Source of the DNA: Gordonia sp. SL306
GTDB lineage: Bacteria > Actinomycetota > Actinomycetes > Mycobacteriales > Mycobacteriaceae
NCBI RefSeq assembly: GCF_026625785.1
Contig: NZ_CP113063.1
Coordinates: 5,270,001 to 5,334,000, forward strand
DNA length: 64,000 nt
Direction of reading: 5' to 3'
Shown here: positions 7,982 to 18,048 of the stretch, in pieces
Numbering within the stretch: the first letter of the stretch is position 1
Layout: each line of letters opens with the position of its first letter
Program-made: the position numbers and the translations under genes
The notes under the pieces: generated by a model
Databases searched by the model: none
What the model was told of the DNA's origin: nothing
Seen by the model: only the letters and a program-made list of their open reading frames with translations

Positions 7982-9916
7982 TCAAGTCGGCTCGGGCGAC
8001 TCCGCGACGCGGATCGGCGACCGCAGGCCACTGGCACGCTGGACACGACGCGCAACCGCGGCGGCCAGCACCTCCGGCGAGCCGACGATGCGGACCCGCA
8101 GCCGGGCGCGGGTGACGGCCGTGTAGAGCAGTTCACGGGTGAGCAGTTCCGAGCCCTCCGGCGGCAGGATCACGGTCACGCCGTCGAACTGGCTGCCCTG
8201 GCTCCGGTGGATCGTCATCGCATACATCGGGACCGCGTCGGCGAGTTGGGTGGGATGGAGTTCGAAGAGGTGTTCGCCGCGCCGGAACACGACCTGTAGC
8301 CCATCTCCCTCTGGATCGACGGTGTCGGATGCCAGGCCCGTACGGACGACGACGCCGCAATCACCGTTGAACGTCCCGGTCTGCCGATCGTTTGCGGTGA
8401 CGAGGAGCGGCTGACCGGCGTGACGCGATGTCGAGTCGACGGACAGATGTGGCGGATGATCCGGGAGTTCCGCCAGCCAGTCGACGACGCGACGCGACCA
8501 TCCCTGGACGCCCCAGACGCCCTCCCGGTGGGCGCAGAGAACGCGGTGACCGTCGAGCGCGTCGAGCGCAGCGGCGGCACCGCCCGCCACCGCTGCCGCC
8601 CGAAGCGCGGCTCCCCAGGTCGCGACATCGGTACGCACATCGTCGAGGTCATCGGCCGCCACCAACGTCACATCGGTCACGGTCGGATCGCCGACCAGGT
8701 CGAGGACGGAATCGGCATCCCCACGGTTGATGGCCGCAGCCACCCGGGCGATGCCGCCCCCGAAGCGGTGTCCCCGGCGAAGCGTGACGACACCGCGTTC
8801 GACACGATCGCGGCCGGCGACGGTCGACATGACGTCGTCGTCGAGAAGTCCGGACGGGATCGGGGTGGGCGGCGTCGCATCCTCACCGTCGACGAGATCG
8901 GCGAGGACCGCGCCCGCCTCGACCGACGCGAGTTGATGCGGGTCACCGACCAGGATCACCCGGGCATCCGGCCGTACCGCGTCGAGAAGTTTGCTCATCG
9001 CCGTCATCGAGAGCATCGAGGTCTCGTCCACGACGACGACGTCGTGCGGGAGCTTGTTCCCCCGTCCGTATCGAGGTGCCGAGCCGGGCCGCCAACCCAG
9101 CAGCGAATGGACCGTGACCGCGCGCACCGACCGCGGTGCGGCGTCGTCAGCCGAGACCGCCGCTTGCAACTGCGCCGCCGCACGACCCGTCGGAGCGCAC
9201 AGCCCGATGCGGGCGCCGCCCCCCGCGAGGCGGTCGAGGACCGCCAGGATCCGGGCCACCGTGTACGTCTTGCCCGTTCCCGGTCCGCCCGCGACGACCA
9301 ATGTCCAACTGACCGCCGCCATCTGCGCGGCGATGCGCTGCAGATCCGCGTCTCCGGGTCCGGCCGGGCCGAACACGGCGTCGACTGCCGACGCGACATC
9401 GGCGACGTCCACACCAGGCCGGGACGAGCGCCGCTCACCCAACACCGAGCGGATCAGCTCTTCCTGACGAAAATACTTGCGCAGGTACAGCAACGGTCCG
9501 TCGTCGGAGGTGGCGAGAACCAGCGGCCGCAACGGTCCCGTTGCGCCGCCGCGGACCAGGACGCTGTCCGCCAGCGCCTGTTCCAGCTCGTCGGACGACG
9601 GCATCACCGCGGAGACGGCGTCGTCGTCGGCGACGAGTTCGGGGATTCGTGCGATGGCCAGGCAGGTCGAGCCCTGTCGCACTGCCCGCACGGCCAGCGC
9701 AGTCCCGATCTGCGCGGCCTCGCTCACCTGTCCCCCACTGAGATGCACGAGGCGCCGGGTCACGTGGACGTCCGCGGCGTCGAGCAGTCCCGATGTGTTC
9801 AGCAATCCCAGGGCGCCGTCGTGGGCGAGCACCGCACGCGGATCGAATTCCGTACGGGCCGGCGGCGAACCGTCCACTTCCGGTCCTCCGGTTCCGCCCT
9901 GCCGAGTCGTGGTCAT
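7982..9916 (-). CDS. recD: Exodeoxyribonuclease V subunit alpha (RecD)
   Basis: A 644-residue SF1B helicase subunit. Walker A GGPGTGKTYTVARIL is near residue 208, Walker B VVVDETSMLS near 300, ILVGDPHQLASVEAG motif III follows, and the C-terminal motif VI region TIHRSQGSQFDGV plus TRELLYTAVTRARLRV is intact. Together with RecB and RecC it forms the RecBCD helicase-nuclease for double-strand break repair; RecD is the fast 5'-3' motor. The start at 9916 (ATG) overlaps the recB stop as ATGA, replacing a longer in-frame start; this implies translational coupling in the recC-recB-recD operon. Confidence 0.95.
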   Translation of the reverse strand: MTTTRQGGTGGPEVDGSPPARTEFDPRAVLAHDGALGLLNTSGLLDAADVHVTRRLVHLSGGQVSEAAQIGTALAVRAVRQGSTCLAIARIPELVADDDAVSAVMPSSDELEQALADSVLVRGGATGPLRPLVLATSDDGPLLYLRKYFRQEELIRSVLGERRSSRPGVDVADVASAVDAVFGPAGPGDADLQRIAAQMAAVSWTLVVAGGPGTGKTYTVARILAVLDRLAGGGARIGLCAPTGRAAAQLQAAVSADDAAPRSVRAVTVHSLLGWRPGSAPRYGRGNKLPHDVVVVDETSMLSMTAMSKLLDAVRPDARVILVGDPHQLASVEAGAVLADLVDGEDATPPTPIPSGLLDDDVMSTVAGRDRVERGVVTLRRGHRFGGGIARVAAAINRGDADSVLDLVGDPTVTDVTLVAADDLDDVRTDVATWGAALRAAAVAGGAAAALDALDGHRVLCAHREGVWGVQGWSRRVVDWLAELPDHPPHLSVDSTSRHAGQPLLVTANDRQTGTFNGDCGVVVRTGLASDTVDPEGDGLQVVFRRGEHLFELHPTQLADAVPMYAMTIHRSQGSQFDGVTVILPPEGSELLTRELLYTAVTRARLRVRIVGSPEVLAAAVARRVQRASGLRSPIRVAESPEPT

Positions 9917-12900
9917 GGTGTCCCCTTCCCGAGCAGATCCGAGAGCTCCTCGACCAGCCCGGCCGGGACCTGCCATTCGAAGACACCGCAGCCGGGCGGG
10001 GTATCGGGACCGACCATCCCCCGGACGAAGTGATACTGCACGGGCCCGAGATGCTCGGTGGCGTCGTACCCGGGCAGTCGCCACCGCAGATATCGATGCA
10101 GCGCAACCGAATACAGCAAGGCCTGGAGTGGATAATTGGCGCTGATCATCTCCGCGGCCATCGACGCGCGGTCGAAGTCCTCGGCGGTCAGATCCCCCGG
10201 CCGCAGTCGGTTGGTCTTGTAGTCGACCACCACGAATCGGCCGTCGGGGGTGCGCAACACCGAGTCGATGCTCCCGGTGAGGAAGCCGCGAATACGTTGA
10301 GGCGGCAGCTCACGCAGGCGCGCACCGAAGCCGATGAGCGGATCGTCGTCGGGCAGGTGACGATCCATGAGATCGGCTATCGACGCCATCGTCACCGCAG
10401 CCGGGACTGTCCCGGTCGTCGACTGCGGTCCCGTGGCGAGCGGGAACTCGAAGTCCAGCTCGGCGAGTCGGTTCCCCGGGCGCACCTGCCACAGATCACC
10501 GAACCCCAACGGGGTGGTCAGCACCCCCACCAACGCCGTCGACAGGCGGTCGGCGTCGACGTCCACCATCCGCCCTTCGATCGCGGTGGCGCAGAGCTCC
10601 CGCACGTGCGCGGTGATGTCGGCGGAATCGGTGTCCACATATTCGAGCACCTCGTGCACGAGGGTGCCGAAGGCCGCGCCGAAGGGCATGCCGTTCATCA
10701 GCGACGGCATACCGTCGATCGCCGCCGTCGAGCCGGCGTCAGCCACCTCCTCGACGGGCTCGTCGACGATCAGTCCGTCGGCAGCCTCGCTCCCCGTTGC
10801 GAGCAGCGGCCGGTTGGCATGGTGACCCGCTGCCGCGACGATCGCCGAATACGATGTGCGGCGCCAATTCTGGTCGATGACACGGTCGAATTGTGCGACG
10901 GACAATCCCGCCCGCGCACGGGCGGGTGGCCGCGGTGCGGCCGAGTCGGCGCCGTCGCGCCCGGCGACCTCCACACGGATCGGCCCGTCGGCGCTCCCGT
11001 AGCCGGTGAGCACGCGACCACACGTGTCGTCGTCGGGGACGTCGAAGCTCTCCGGTACGAGTGCCGTTCCCGGCTTCCGGCCGAACAGGAGCCGATGCAG
11101 TGCCGAGTTCTTGGTGAAGTACGCAGGTGCCCACCAGATCACCACCTGAGACTGTGCACGGGTGAGCGCAACGTACAGCAGGCGCAACTCTTCGCCTGCG
11201 GCCTCACTCTCGTGTCGCCGCCACCGCGCCTGATATCCGGGCGCCCCCTTGCCTCCCACATCGAGGATGCGGTCGCCGGAATCGTCGTGGTAGGTGAAGG
11301 TCGCGCGGTTCGAGTTGCGCGTTCCGTCCCACGCGAACGGCACGTACACGATCGGGAACTGCAATCCCTTGCTGCGGTGCACCGTCATGATCTGCACTGC
11401 CTCGGTGTCGCGGTCGAGCCGTCGGGTCTGGTCCTCGTGCCGTTGCCATCTGGTGGTGTCCGCGATCCGATCCGCGAGCCATTCGATCAGCGCGCTCAAT
11501 CCGCAGTCGGTCTCCATCACCTCGGTGTTGCACAGGGAGGCCACCTGGACGAGGTCGGTCAGCGAACGTTCGCCGTCCGGGGCGGCGAGGACCCGTTCGG
11601 CAACCGCCATGCGACTCATCAGTCGTTGCGACATCGCGGCGAATCCGCCCTCGTCGAAGACCCGTCCGAAGGCGTGGAGTGTCTCGGCCAATGCGGCGGT
11701 GCCGGAACCGTCGTCGGCGGCGAGGTCGGCGGGCGCACGACCGATCAGCGGGCTCAGCGCGGCGAGGCGGACGAGGTCGGCACGGGCCGGTTGCTCGATC
11801 GCACGGATCACCGCGAGCCAGTGCCGCGCGGCCGCGGTGTGGAAGACGCTGGTACCCGACCCGATCACCGCCGCGACCCCATGGCCTTGCAGATGTCGCT
11901 GCAGGGGCTGGATCGTCTTGTTCAGGGTGACCAGCACCGCGATGTCGCCGGGTTCGACCGGGCGCACGACACCGTTGACCTCGATGGTCGTGCCCGACGC
12001 CAGCAGTCCCGCGATGTCCGCGGCGACGTCGGCGATCACCCGGTCGCGCACGGCCCCGACCGCCGCGAACCCGCTGCGACCGGTGACCGGGAATGCCTTG
12101 CGCGGAAAGGCCCGTAGACGGACCGGCGGCACTCCGTCGATCCGGCTGCCGGAGCGGTCGGCACTCACCGGGCGCACCACGATCTCGTGGTGTCCGAGTT
12201 CGGCGCCGCCGTACAGGGCGCCGAGGGCGTCGACCAGGTCGCCGTCGGAGCGGCGGTTCACGTCGAGTGCACTTAGCGTGCCGGCCGATCGGACCGCCTG
12301 CAGATAACTCAGGACCTCGGCGCCGCGGAATCCGTAGATCGACTGCTTCGGGTCGCCCACCAGCACCAACGTCCGATGACCGTGGAAGCAACGCCGGACG
12401 ATCTCCCACTGTTGCGGATCCGTGTCCTGGAACTCGTCGACCAGCACGGCGTCGAAGACTGCCCTAATCCGTTCACAGGCAGCCGGTCCCACCACCGGAT
12501 CCGTGACGATCCGGAACAGGATCATCTGGAGGTCGTCGTAGGTACGTAGGCGCGACAACCGCTTACGGTCTTCGATGATCTGCCGGACCCGGGCCGCGAA
12601 CCGCACGCGCCGGGCCGCGATCGTCGCGTCGTCTCCGGTCATGGCATCGAGGTCGTCGGCCGTCGGGGCGAGCGCGGCCGCCGGCTGGCGAACCGCGTCC
12701 CGTGCGATCGACGTCGCATCGGCCAGCGAGATCTCCGGGCGGTCGGCCCCCGCATATCCGCGGATATAGGTGTCGAGGGCGGCCTCGTCCACGAGATCGT
12801 CCACGTCCTCGACGATCTCGTGGACGAGTTCGCGCTCGCCGAGGAAACCCAGGGCGTCGAGCATGCGGTTGCAGAAGGTGTGGGTGGTCGCGATGGTGGA

Positions 12901-13257
12901 GGCGTCGAAGTCCGACAGCGCCCGGACGAGACGCTCACGACGCGTCGCCACCTCGTCGTCGGTGCCGCCCCCCAGGTGGCGGACAAGTGGATCGCCATCG
13001 CTGCGGCACCGATCCGGATCGCCCAGCGCCAGTACGAGTTCGGACACTCGGTCACGCATCCGCTCACGCAGCTCCGCGGTTGCCGCCCGGCTGAAGGTGA
13101 CGAGCAGCAACTTGTCGATCGGAACTCCCTCGGCGATGAATCGCGCACCGAGCCCGACGATCGCGTAGGTCTTCCCGGTCCCGGCGCTCGCTTCCAGGAC
13201 CGTGGTACCGGTCGGCAACTCGCCGGTCACGTCGAATGCTGTAGGTGCGTCGGTCAT
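9913..13257 (-). CDS. recB: Exodeoxyribonuclease V subunit beta (RecB)
   Basis: A 1114-residue SF1A helicase with a C-terminal nuclease. Walker A ASAGTGKT is at about residues 23-30; DAVLVDEFQDTDPQQW is Walker B/motif II, LVLVGDPKQSIYGFRGAEV motif III, IMTVHRSKGLQFPIVYVPF motif V, and LRLLYVALTRAQ motif VI. Near the C-terminus FVVVDYKTNR is the catalytic nuclease motif, so the nuclease looks active. The ATG at 13257 overlaps the recC stop by 4 nt (ATGA), favouring it over an in-frame codon 33 nt upstream. It is the 3'-5' motor and the nuclease of RecBCD. Confidence 0.96.
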   Translation of the reverse strand: MTDAPTAFDVTGELPTGTTVLEASAGTGKTYAIVGLGARFIAEGVPIDKLLLVTFSRAATAELRERMRDRVSELVLALGDPDRCRSDGDPLVRHLGGGTDDEVATRRERLVRALSDFDASTIATTHTFCNRMLDALGFLGERELVHEIVEDVDDLVDEAALDTYIRGYAGADRPEISLADATSIARDAVRQPAAALAPTADDLDAMTGDDATIAARRVRFAARVRQIIEDRKRLSRLRTYDDLQMILFRIVTDPVVGPAACERIRAVFDAVLVDEFQDTDPQQWEIVRRCFHGHRTLVLVGDPKQSIYGFRGAEVLSYLQAVRSAGTLSALDVNRRSDGDLVDALGALYGGAELGHHEIVVRPVSADRSGSRIDGVPPVRLRAFPRKAFPVTGRSGFAAVGAVRDRVIADVAADIAGLLASGTTIEVNGVVRPVEPGDIAVLVTLNKTIQPLQRHLQGHGVAAVIGSGTSVFHTAAARHWLAVIRAIEQPARADLVRLAALSPLIGRAPADLAADDGSGTAALAETLHAFGRVFDEGGFAAMSQRLMSRMAVAERVLAAPDGERSLTDLVQVASLCNTEVMETDCGLSALIEWLADRIADTTRWQRHEDQTRRLDRDTEAVQIMTVHRSKGLQFPIVYVPFAWDGTRNSNRATFTYHDDSGDRILDVGGKGAPGYQARWRRHESEAAGEELRLLYVALTRAQSQVVIWWAPAYFTKNSALHRLLFGRKPGTALVPESFDVPDDDTCGRVLTGYGSADGPIRVEVAGRDGADSAAPRPPARARAGLSVAQFDRVIDQNWRRTSYSAIVAAAGHHANRPLLATGSEAADGLIVDEPVEEVADAGSTAAIDGMPSLMNGMPFGAAFGTLVHEVLEYVDTDSADITAHVRELCATAIEGRMVDVDADRLSTALVGVLTTPLGFGDLWQVRPGNRLAELDFEFPLATGPQSTTGTVPAAVTMASIADLMDRHLPDDDPLIGFGARLRELPPQRIRGFLTGSIDSVLRTPDGRFVVVDYKTNRLRPGDLTAEDFDRASMAAEMISANYPLQALLYSVALHRYLRWRLPGYDATEHLGPVQYHFVRGMVGPDTPPGCGVFEWQVPAGLVEELSDLLGKGTP

Positions 13258-16200
13258 GTCATCGTCTCGTGGTCCATGAGGGGCTCCCACACCAGTCGGG
13301 CGAGTCCGGCGAACACCGGGTCTCCCACGTCCCCCGGAAGCTCGAGGCCGTAGAACCGGCGATCGTCGGGGATGGCCTCGGTGGTCAGCGCGTCGAAGCC
13401 GACGGCGCCGGTGACGTCGCCTGTGTATGCCAGCCGCAGGTAGCGGTCCCGTCCGGCACCGAAGTCACCCTCGAAGGCCTTGCGGGCGGCCGGCAGTGCT
13501 CGGTCGACGCGTCCGGTGCGACGGTGATGATCGACGAAGTCCGCGGCCGGATCCAGCGGCAGCGGCAGTACGCGACGGAGTCCCGCGTCACGCAGCGCGA
13601 TCAGATCGACGAGGACGGCGAGCGGATCGTCGGGGACGGCGAACAACGACCGGGCCACACCACCGGAGCGGCCGGTCCGACGTGCCACCACCACTGCCGC
13701 ACGTATCGGCGAGGCAGACTCGTCGCCCTGCACCGCGGCAGCGAGGGCGAGGAGCCGCACCCAGGCGCCGAGCCGTTGCTTGGCGCGGAGTTTCGAATAG
13801 GTCGCGGTGACGGTGGTACCGGCGAAGATGTCGCCGACGGTGCCGTGCAGGCGACGACCGTCGGGCAGGGGCACCACCACGTCGGTCGTCTGCGACGGAC
13901 CCGATCTCGCCGCCGACGCCGCCGCGAACACGGCTTCGACATCCGCGGAGATGACCTGCAGCTCCCGGGTCCCGAATGCGAACGGCGGCAGCGTACCTCG
14001 CCGCAGCTCCGCGGCCTGGCATCGGGCGAGATCGCTCCCGGCGAGCATCCGGGACAGGAACCGGTCGCCGATCCCCCATCGGTCCAGCGCCCCGAGCTCG
14101 ACGTCGAGCTGGTCGGCGTGCGGACGTTCCTCGTCGGGAACACGCGCGCCGAGCCGTTGGCGGACGAAGCCTTCGATCGGATTGGTCAGGAAGGACACCA
14201 ATGCGTCGAGGGCAACGTCCTCGGGCTCCTCCGGCGGCACACCGACCTCCGAGATCAGCTGGGCGCTCACCGGCTCCGCGCCCAGCGCACGCGCACCGCC
14301 GAGGAGCGCCCGGTCGTAGGAGAACGGCCCCTCCACACCCGCGATCGCACCCGGCACGAAATTACGTTCGTCGAATCCGTGCAGCGTGTGCAGGCGGGTG
14401 CAGGCGGGTCGTTGTCCGTCTACGGTTGCGGTGAGTGCACGGACCGCGTCGATGAGCTCGCTGACCACGATGGCCGGCGGAACACGTTGTCCGGAAACGG
14501 GATCCGCACCGGTGTAGAAGAGCAGCAGGTTCTCTTGCGCAGCACAGATGGCATCCAGGAACAGCTGGCGGTCTTCGTCGCGCGGATTCCGCTCGCCCAC
14601 CAGGGGCGACCGGCCCAGGATGTCGTCGCCGTCGGTGCGTCGGGTCCGCGGGAATGCATCGGCATCGACACCGAGCAGCACGATCACCCGGTGCGGGACC
14701 GACCGCATCGGCACCATCGAGCAGACGGTGAGCTCCCCGGTACGGAAATTGGTGCGCGTCGGCGTGGCGGCCACCAGACCGGACATCAGATCGCGGACGT
14801 CACCGAGGCGCAGCGGCGTCGTTGTCGGCTCGAGATCGTCGCGCGGGTCGTCGAAGGCTGCCGTGATCGATCGGATCGCCTGTGCACGTTGCCATTCCTC
14901 GTCGAATGCGGTCGCGACGAGGGTGTCGGCGATGCCGATCAGGATCTCGGTCCACCGCTCCGGATGGTGGGTGCCGGTCAGATCGCCCAGGGTCGTCGAC
15001 AGGCGGGTGATGAACTCCGCGAACCGTCCGGAGAGATCGATCTCGGTGCTCTCCACCCCGGCGAGCGGTAAGGCGGTGTCGAGCCACTCGCCGTCGGCCT
15101 CCTCGGCGACCGCACCGAGGAGGATGCGGTCCAGCCCGGCCTCGAAGGTCCCCTGGCCGAAGCCCGACAGACCGAATCGCGACCGCTGGGTGTCGTCGAT
15201 CGCCCAGCGGACATTGCTGCCGACGAGCCACTCCCGGATGATCTCGAGATCGTCGTCGGAGAGCGCGAACCGCTGCCGAACAGGTGGCCGGCCGAGCAGA
15301 TCCAGCACGGCGCCCGCCGAGACGCGCCCGGCTGCGAGCTCGACCACCGCCGCCACCACGTCGAGGACAGGATTCGTGTGCCGCAGGCCGCGGTCGGCGA
15401 GCCGCACCCGCAGCTCGAAGGCGGGGTGTCCCAGACCCGGCTGGCCGAAGGCACCGCGGATGAGCGGCGCGAAGCCGTCCACGTCCGGGCACATGATCAG
15501 TACGTCGCGGGGCTGCAGCGTGGGATCGTCGGCGAACAGGTGGAGCAACCGGTCCCGCATGACCTCGACCTGGCGCTCCGGTCCGTGGCAGGAATGGATC
15601 TCGACCGAGCTGTCGGTGGGCGCGATCGCGCGGTCGAGACGATCGTCGCGGATACCGGCCTGGAGTGCCGTCAGGACGGTGTCCGCCCCGACGGCATTGA
15701 CCGGCGGATGGTGCACGATACGATCGGCCACCGGGGCCACGCGGCGCTGTAACTCCTGGATGTCCCGCGACAGGCTGGCGAGCAATGGGTGCGCAAGGAC
15801 GGGCGGCCGATGATCGGCACGCCGAAGTCCCGTCGAGGGCGTGGCCACGCCCTCGACCGCCGACCACAGCGCAGGGCCGGGGTGCGGCACGAACAGATGG
15901 ACGTCGCGATGGACGCCGAGAGCTCCGAGCACTTGCAGGAGAGATTCGGTCACCCGCGTCGGTCCGAACACCGATACCCGTTCCGGGAGATCGGTCGCGT
16001 CCGCGCGCTCACGCAACACCGCACAGACCTCGGCCAGCGACTCCGACGGATGGGCCTCGCCGACTTCTGCCCGCACCGCACGCCAGAAATCGGGCTGCCA
16101 GGCGAGGTCCGCCGGTATCTCCGCTCCCACGCCGTCGGTGTCGTCGCCCGCGGCCCAGGCGCCCAGCATCGCCGGACGCTGCCGCCCGTAGGCGTCGAAC

Positions 16201-16682
16201 AGCTGGGCGATCTGCCGGGCCGTCGCGAATCGTCGTCCGCGACGATGATCGTCGGCCTCGGCGCGGCCGTCGGCGCCGACATGCCGCGCGAGCACCGCGA
16301 GACGCGGATCGTCGATCATCTCGTCGAGCACCCGCAGGACCGGCCAGGTCAGGGCTGCCGGACGCCACCGTTCACCGGCGGTCGACCGCCCTCGCCTGCG
16401 ATTCCTCGCGTGCGCCGTACCGACCGTCGCCAGCGCGTCGCCGACGGCCCGGTCGGTCAACATCGCCGGTGACGAGAAATCGATGTTGGCCGCCACACCG
16501 TCGCTGCCGGTTTCCGAGGTCCCCAGTCGCGTGGCGAGGTGCTGCTGCAGCCACCGTTCCACGCCCTGCGCGGGTACCGACACGATCTCGGCGGCCATCG
16601 GATCCGTCAGCGGAGTACGCAACAGATCGGCGAGCGCGTCGGCGAGTGCGTCGGTACGTTCGGCGCGGTGCAGGTGGAACAT
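13254..16682 (-). CDS. recC: Exodeoxyribonuclease V subunit gamma (RecC)
   Basis: A 1142-residue RecC subunit, first gene of the recC-recB-recD operon. It begins MFHLHRAERTDALADAL, the usual RecC opening, and contains degenerate helicase-like domains: WLQQHLATRLG near residue 50, the HSCHGPERQVEVMRDRLLHL segment typical of RecC near residue 360, and LLGVDADAFPR and NPRDEDRQLFLDAI near residues 665-695. It splits the DNA strands and scans for recombination hotspots in the RecBCD complex. A GGAGGGCGA sequence lies just before the ATG. Mycobacteria mostly use AdnAB for end resection and RecBCD for single-strand annealing; whether AdnAB coexists here cannot be seen. Confidence 0.95.
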   Translation of the reverse strand: MFHLHRAERTDALADALADLLRTPLTDPMAAEIVSVPAQGVERWLQQHLATRLGTSETGSDGVAANIDFSSPAMLTDRAVGDALATVGTAHARNRRRGRSTAGERWRPAALTWPVLRVLDEMIDDPRLAVLARHVGADGRAEADDHRRGRRFATARQIAQLFDAYGRQRPAMLGAWAAGDDTDGVGAEIPADLAWQPDFWRAVRAEVGEAHPSESLAEVCAVLRERADATDLPERVSVFGPTRVTESLLQVLGALGVHRDVHLFVPHPGPALWSAVEGVATPSTGLRRADHRPPVLAHPLLASLSRDIQELQRRVAPVADRIVHHPPVNAVGADTVLTALQAGIRDDRLDRAIAPTDSSVEIHSCHGPERQVEVMRDRLLHLFADDPTLQPRDVLIMCPDVDGFAPLIRGAFGQPGLGHPAFELRVRLADRGLRHTNPVLDVVAAVVELAAGRVSAGAVLDLLGRPPVRQRFALSDDDLEIIREWLVGSNVRWAIDDTQRSRFGLSGFGQGTFEAGLDRILLGAVAEEADGEWLDTALPLAGVESTEIDLSGRFAEFITRLSTTLGDLTGTHHPERWTEILIGIADTLVATAFDEEWQRAQAIRSITAAFDDPRDDLEPTTTPLRLGDVRDLMSGLVAATPTRTNFRTGELTVCSMVPMRSVPHRVIVLLGVDADAFPRTRRTDGDDILGRSPLVGERNPRDEDRQLFLDAICAAQENLLLFYTGADPVSGQRVPPAIVVSELIDAVRALTATVDGQRPACTRLHTLHGFDERNFVPGAIAGVEGPFSYDRALLGGARALGAEPVSAQLISEVGVPPEEPEDVALDALVSFLTNPIEGFVRQRLGARVPDEERPHADQLDVELGALDRWGIGDRFLSRMLAGSDLARCQAAELRRGTLPPFAFGTRELQVISADVEAVFAAASAARSGPSQTTDVVVPLPDGRRLHGTVGDIFAGTTVTATYSKLRAKQRLGAWVRLLALAAAVQGDESASPIRAAVVVARRTGRSGGVARSLFAVPDDPLAVLVDLIALRDAGLRRVLPLPLDPAADFVDHHRRTGRVDRALPAARKAFEGDFGAGRDRYLRLAYTGDVTGAVGFDALTTEAIPDDRRFYGLELPGDVGDPVFAGLARLVWEPLMDHETMT

Positions 16683-16715
16683 CGGGTCGCCCTCCAGCCT
16701 CCGGACGGGTCTCGG

Positions 16716-17147
16716 TCAGGAGCGGACGGGCAGCCCGGCTCCGACGACGAGCTGCGATTCGAGGATCGACCGCACCGCGTCGGGGACCGGGGTGGGCCGC
16801 CCGGTCGCGGGGTCGACCGACACCATCGTGGTCTCCGCGACAGCGCAGGTGGTCCCGGCCGGATCGACCAGAGTGAGTGACAGCGTGAACGACGTCGTCC
16901 CGATGCGGCTCACACACGACCGGACGGTCACCGGGTCGAGTGAGTATTCGAGCACCGCGGTGAACACGATGTCCTGTCGTGCGACCAGTACCGAGAAGTC
17001 CTTCGGCCGCTCCGGCAGCCAGGTCGCGAACGACCGCACCCGGCTCTCCTCGAAGATCCGGGCGAACTGCACATTGTTGATGTGGTTGTTGATGTCCATG
17101 TCGCCGAAGCGCAGCTGGATGGGTACTTCGAGGTATTCGTCGGCCAC
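16716..17147 (-). CDS. Acyl-CoA thioesterase, 4-hydroxybenzoyl-CoA thioesterase type
   Basis: A 143-residue hotdog protein. The N-terminal LRFGDMDINNHINNVQFARIFEESR is the classical 4HBT/YbgC pattern, with the catalytic Asp in the 'R-x-x-D-x-D-x-x-x-H-x-N' element. It is expected to hydrolyse acyl-CoA thioesters. I place the start at the GTG at 17147 (VADEYLEVPIQ), because the longer frame upstream is Arg-rich and unlike the family; a TAGGGT element lies 8 nt before this GTG, giving a leaderless-type start. It stands between recC and a GNAT gene without obvious operon links. Confidence 0.8.
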   Translation of the reverse strand: MADEYLEVPIQLRFGDMDINNHINNVQFARIFEESRVRSFATWLPERPKDFSVLVARQDIVFTAVLEYSLDPVTVRSCVSRIGTTSFTLSLTLVDPAGTTCAVAETTMVSVDPATGRPTPVPDAVRSILESQLVVGAGLPVRS

Positions 17148-17288
17148 GATCGCAAACCCTAACGGGTGCCCCCGACGATGTGCCCGACGGACAGAGATTC
17201 CGCGGCGCGAACACACCCGTCCTCTGCGCCCATCGCGACGCGGCGGGACCGTACACTCACCGTGGGCAACGCAGGCAAGGGGGAGATC

Positions 17289-17930
17289 GTGATCCTGGAG
17301 ACCGTTCGGCTACGGCTACGTCCGGTCGCGATGCACGATGTCGATGCGCTGGTCGAGCTGGACAGCGACCCGGCGGTGATGCGCTTCGTCAGCGGAGGTA
17401 TGCCCACCCCGCGTGAGGTGATCGAGGACTGGGTCCTGCCCCGCGCCCAGGCCGAGCACCGCGCCCACCGAACCGGGATCTGGACCGCGGTCGACCGGAC
17501 ATCGTCGGCCTTTCAGGGCTGGTTCGCGCTCCGCACGCCACGCCACAGCAACCGATCCGAGGTCGAACTGAGCTACCGCCTGCGTCGCGACTCCTGGGGG
17601 CGAGGGCTGGCGACCGAGGCAGCACACGCACTGGTGACGATGTCGTTCCAGGAGATCGCCGCCGAACGGGTCTTCGCGAGCACGATGGCGATGAACACCG
17701 CGTCGCGGCGCGTCATGGAGAAGGTCGGCATGCGACTCTCCGCCATCCGGATGTCCGAGGACGGGGTGCTGTTCCCGACGAGTGGCGGCGAGGTCGAGTA
17801 CGAACTCCTGCGCAGTCACTGGGAAACATTGACGATGCGCTGGTCAGAGCCCACCCACCGCTCGTGGTCGCCGACGGTGCCCGCGGGGTGGACGCACCGC
17901 CACGACGGGGTCCCCGACCTCACGGCCTGA
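17289..17930 (+). CDS. GNAT family N-acetyltransferase (RimJ/RimL type)
   Basis: A 213-residue acetyltransferase. The opening ILETVRLRLRPVAMHDVDALVEL is typical of the RimJ/RimL branch; the acetyl-CoA loop RDSWGRGLATEAAHALVTMSF (about residues 102-122) and ASTMAMNTASRRVMEKVGM match motifs A and B. It would transfer an acetyl group from acetyl-CoA to an amine; the substrate is unknown. The GTG at 17289 is preceded by a strong AAGGGGGAG Shine-Dalgarno; an upstream GTG at 17262 is less likely. A TACACT -10-like element lies just before 17262. Confidence 0.85.
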   Translation: MILETVRLRLRPVAMHDVDALVELDSDPAVMRFVSGGMPTPREVIEDWVLPRAQAEHRAHRTGIWTAVDRTSSAFQGWFALRTPRHSNRSEVELSYRLRRDSWGRGLATEAAHALVTMSFQEIAAERVFASTMAMNTASRRVMEKVGMRLSAIRMSEDGVLFPTSGGEVEYELLRSHWETLTMRWSEPTHRSWSPTVPAGWTHRHDGVPDLTA

Positions 17931-18048
17931 CGACGTCGCCCCGCCGCGACGCGCCCCGGGGTCCTCGTCGCGACCGGACTCCGAAGATTGACTACCGTTG
18001 TAGGTGCGCGGCAGCAGCCGACCTCCCAGCGACAGGAGATGTTCTCTG

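Noticed and set aside
9793-12117. 774-codon frame antisense to recB
   Set aside because: It is a shadow of recB; composition is Arg/Gly-rich without motifs.
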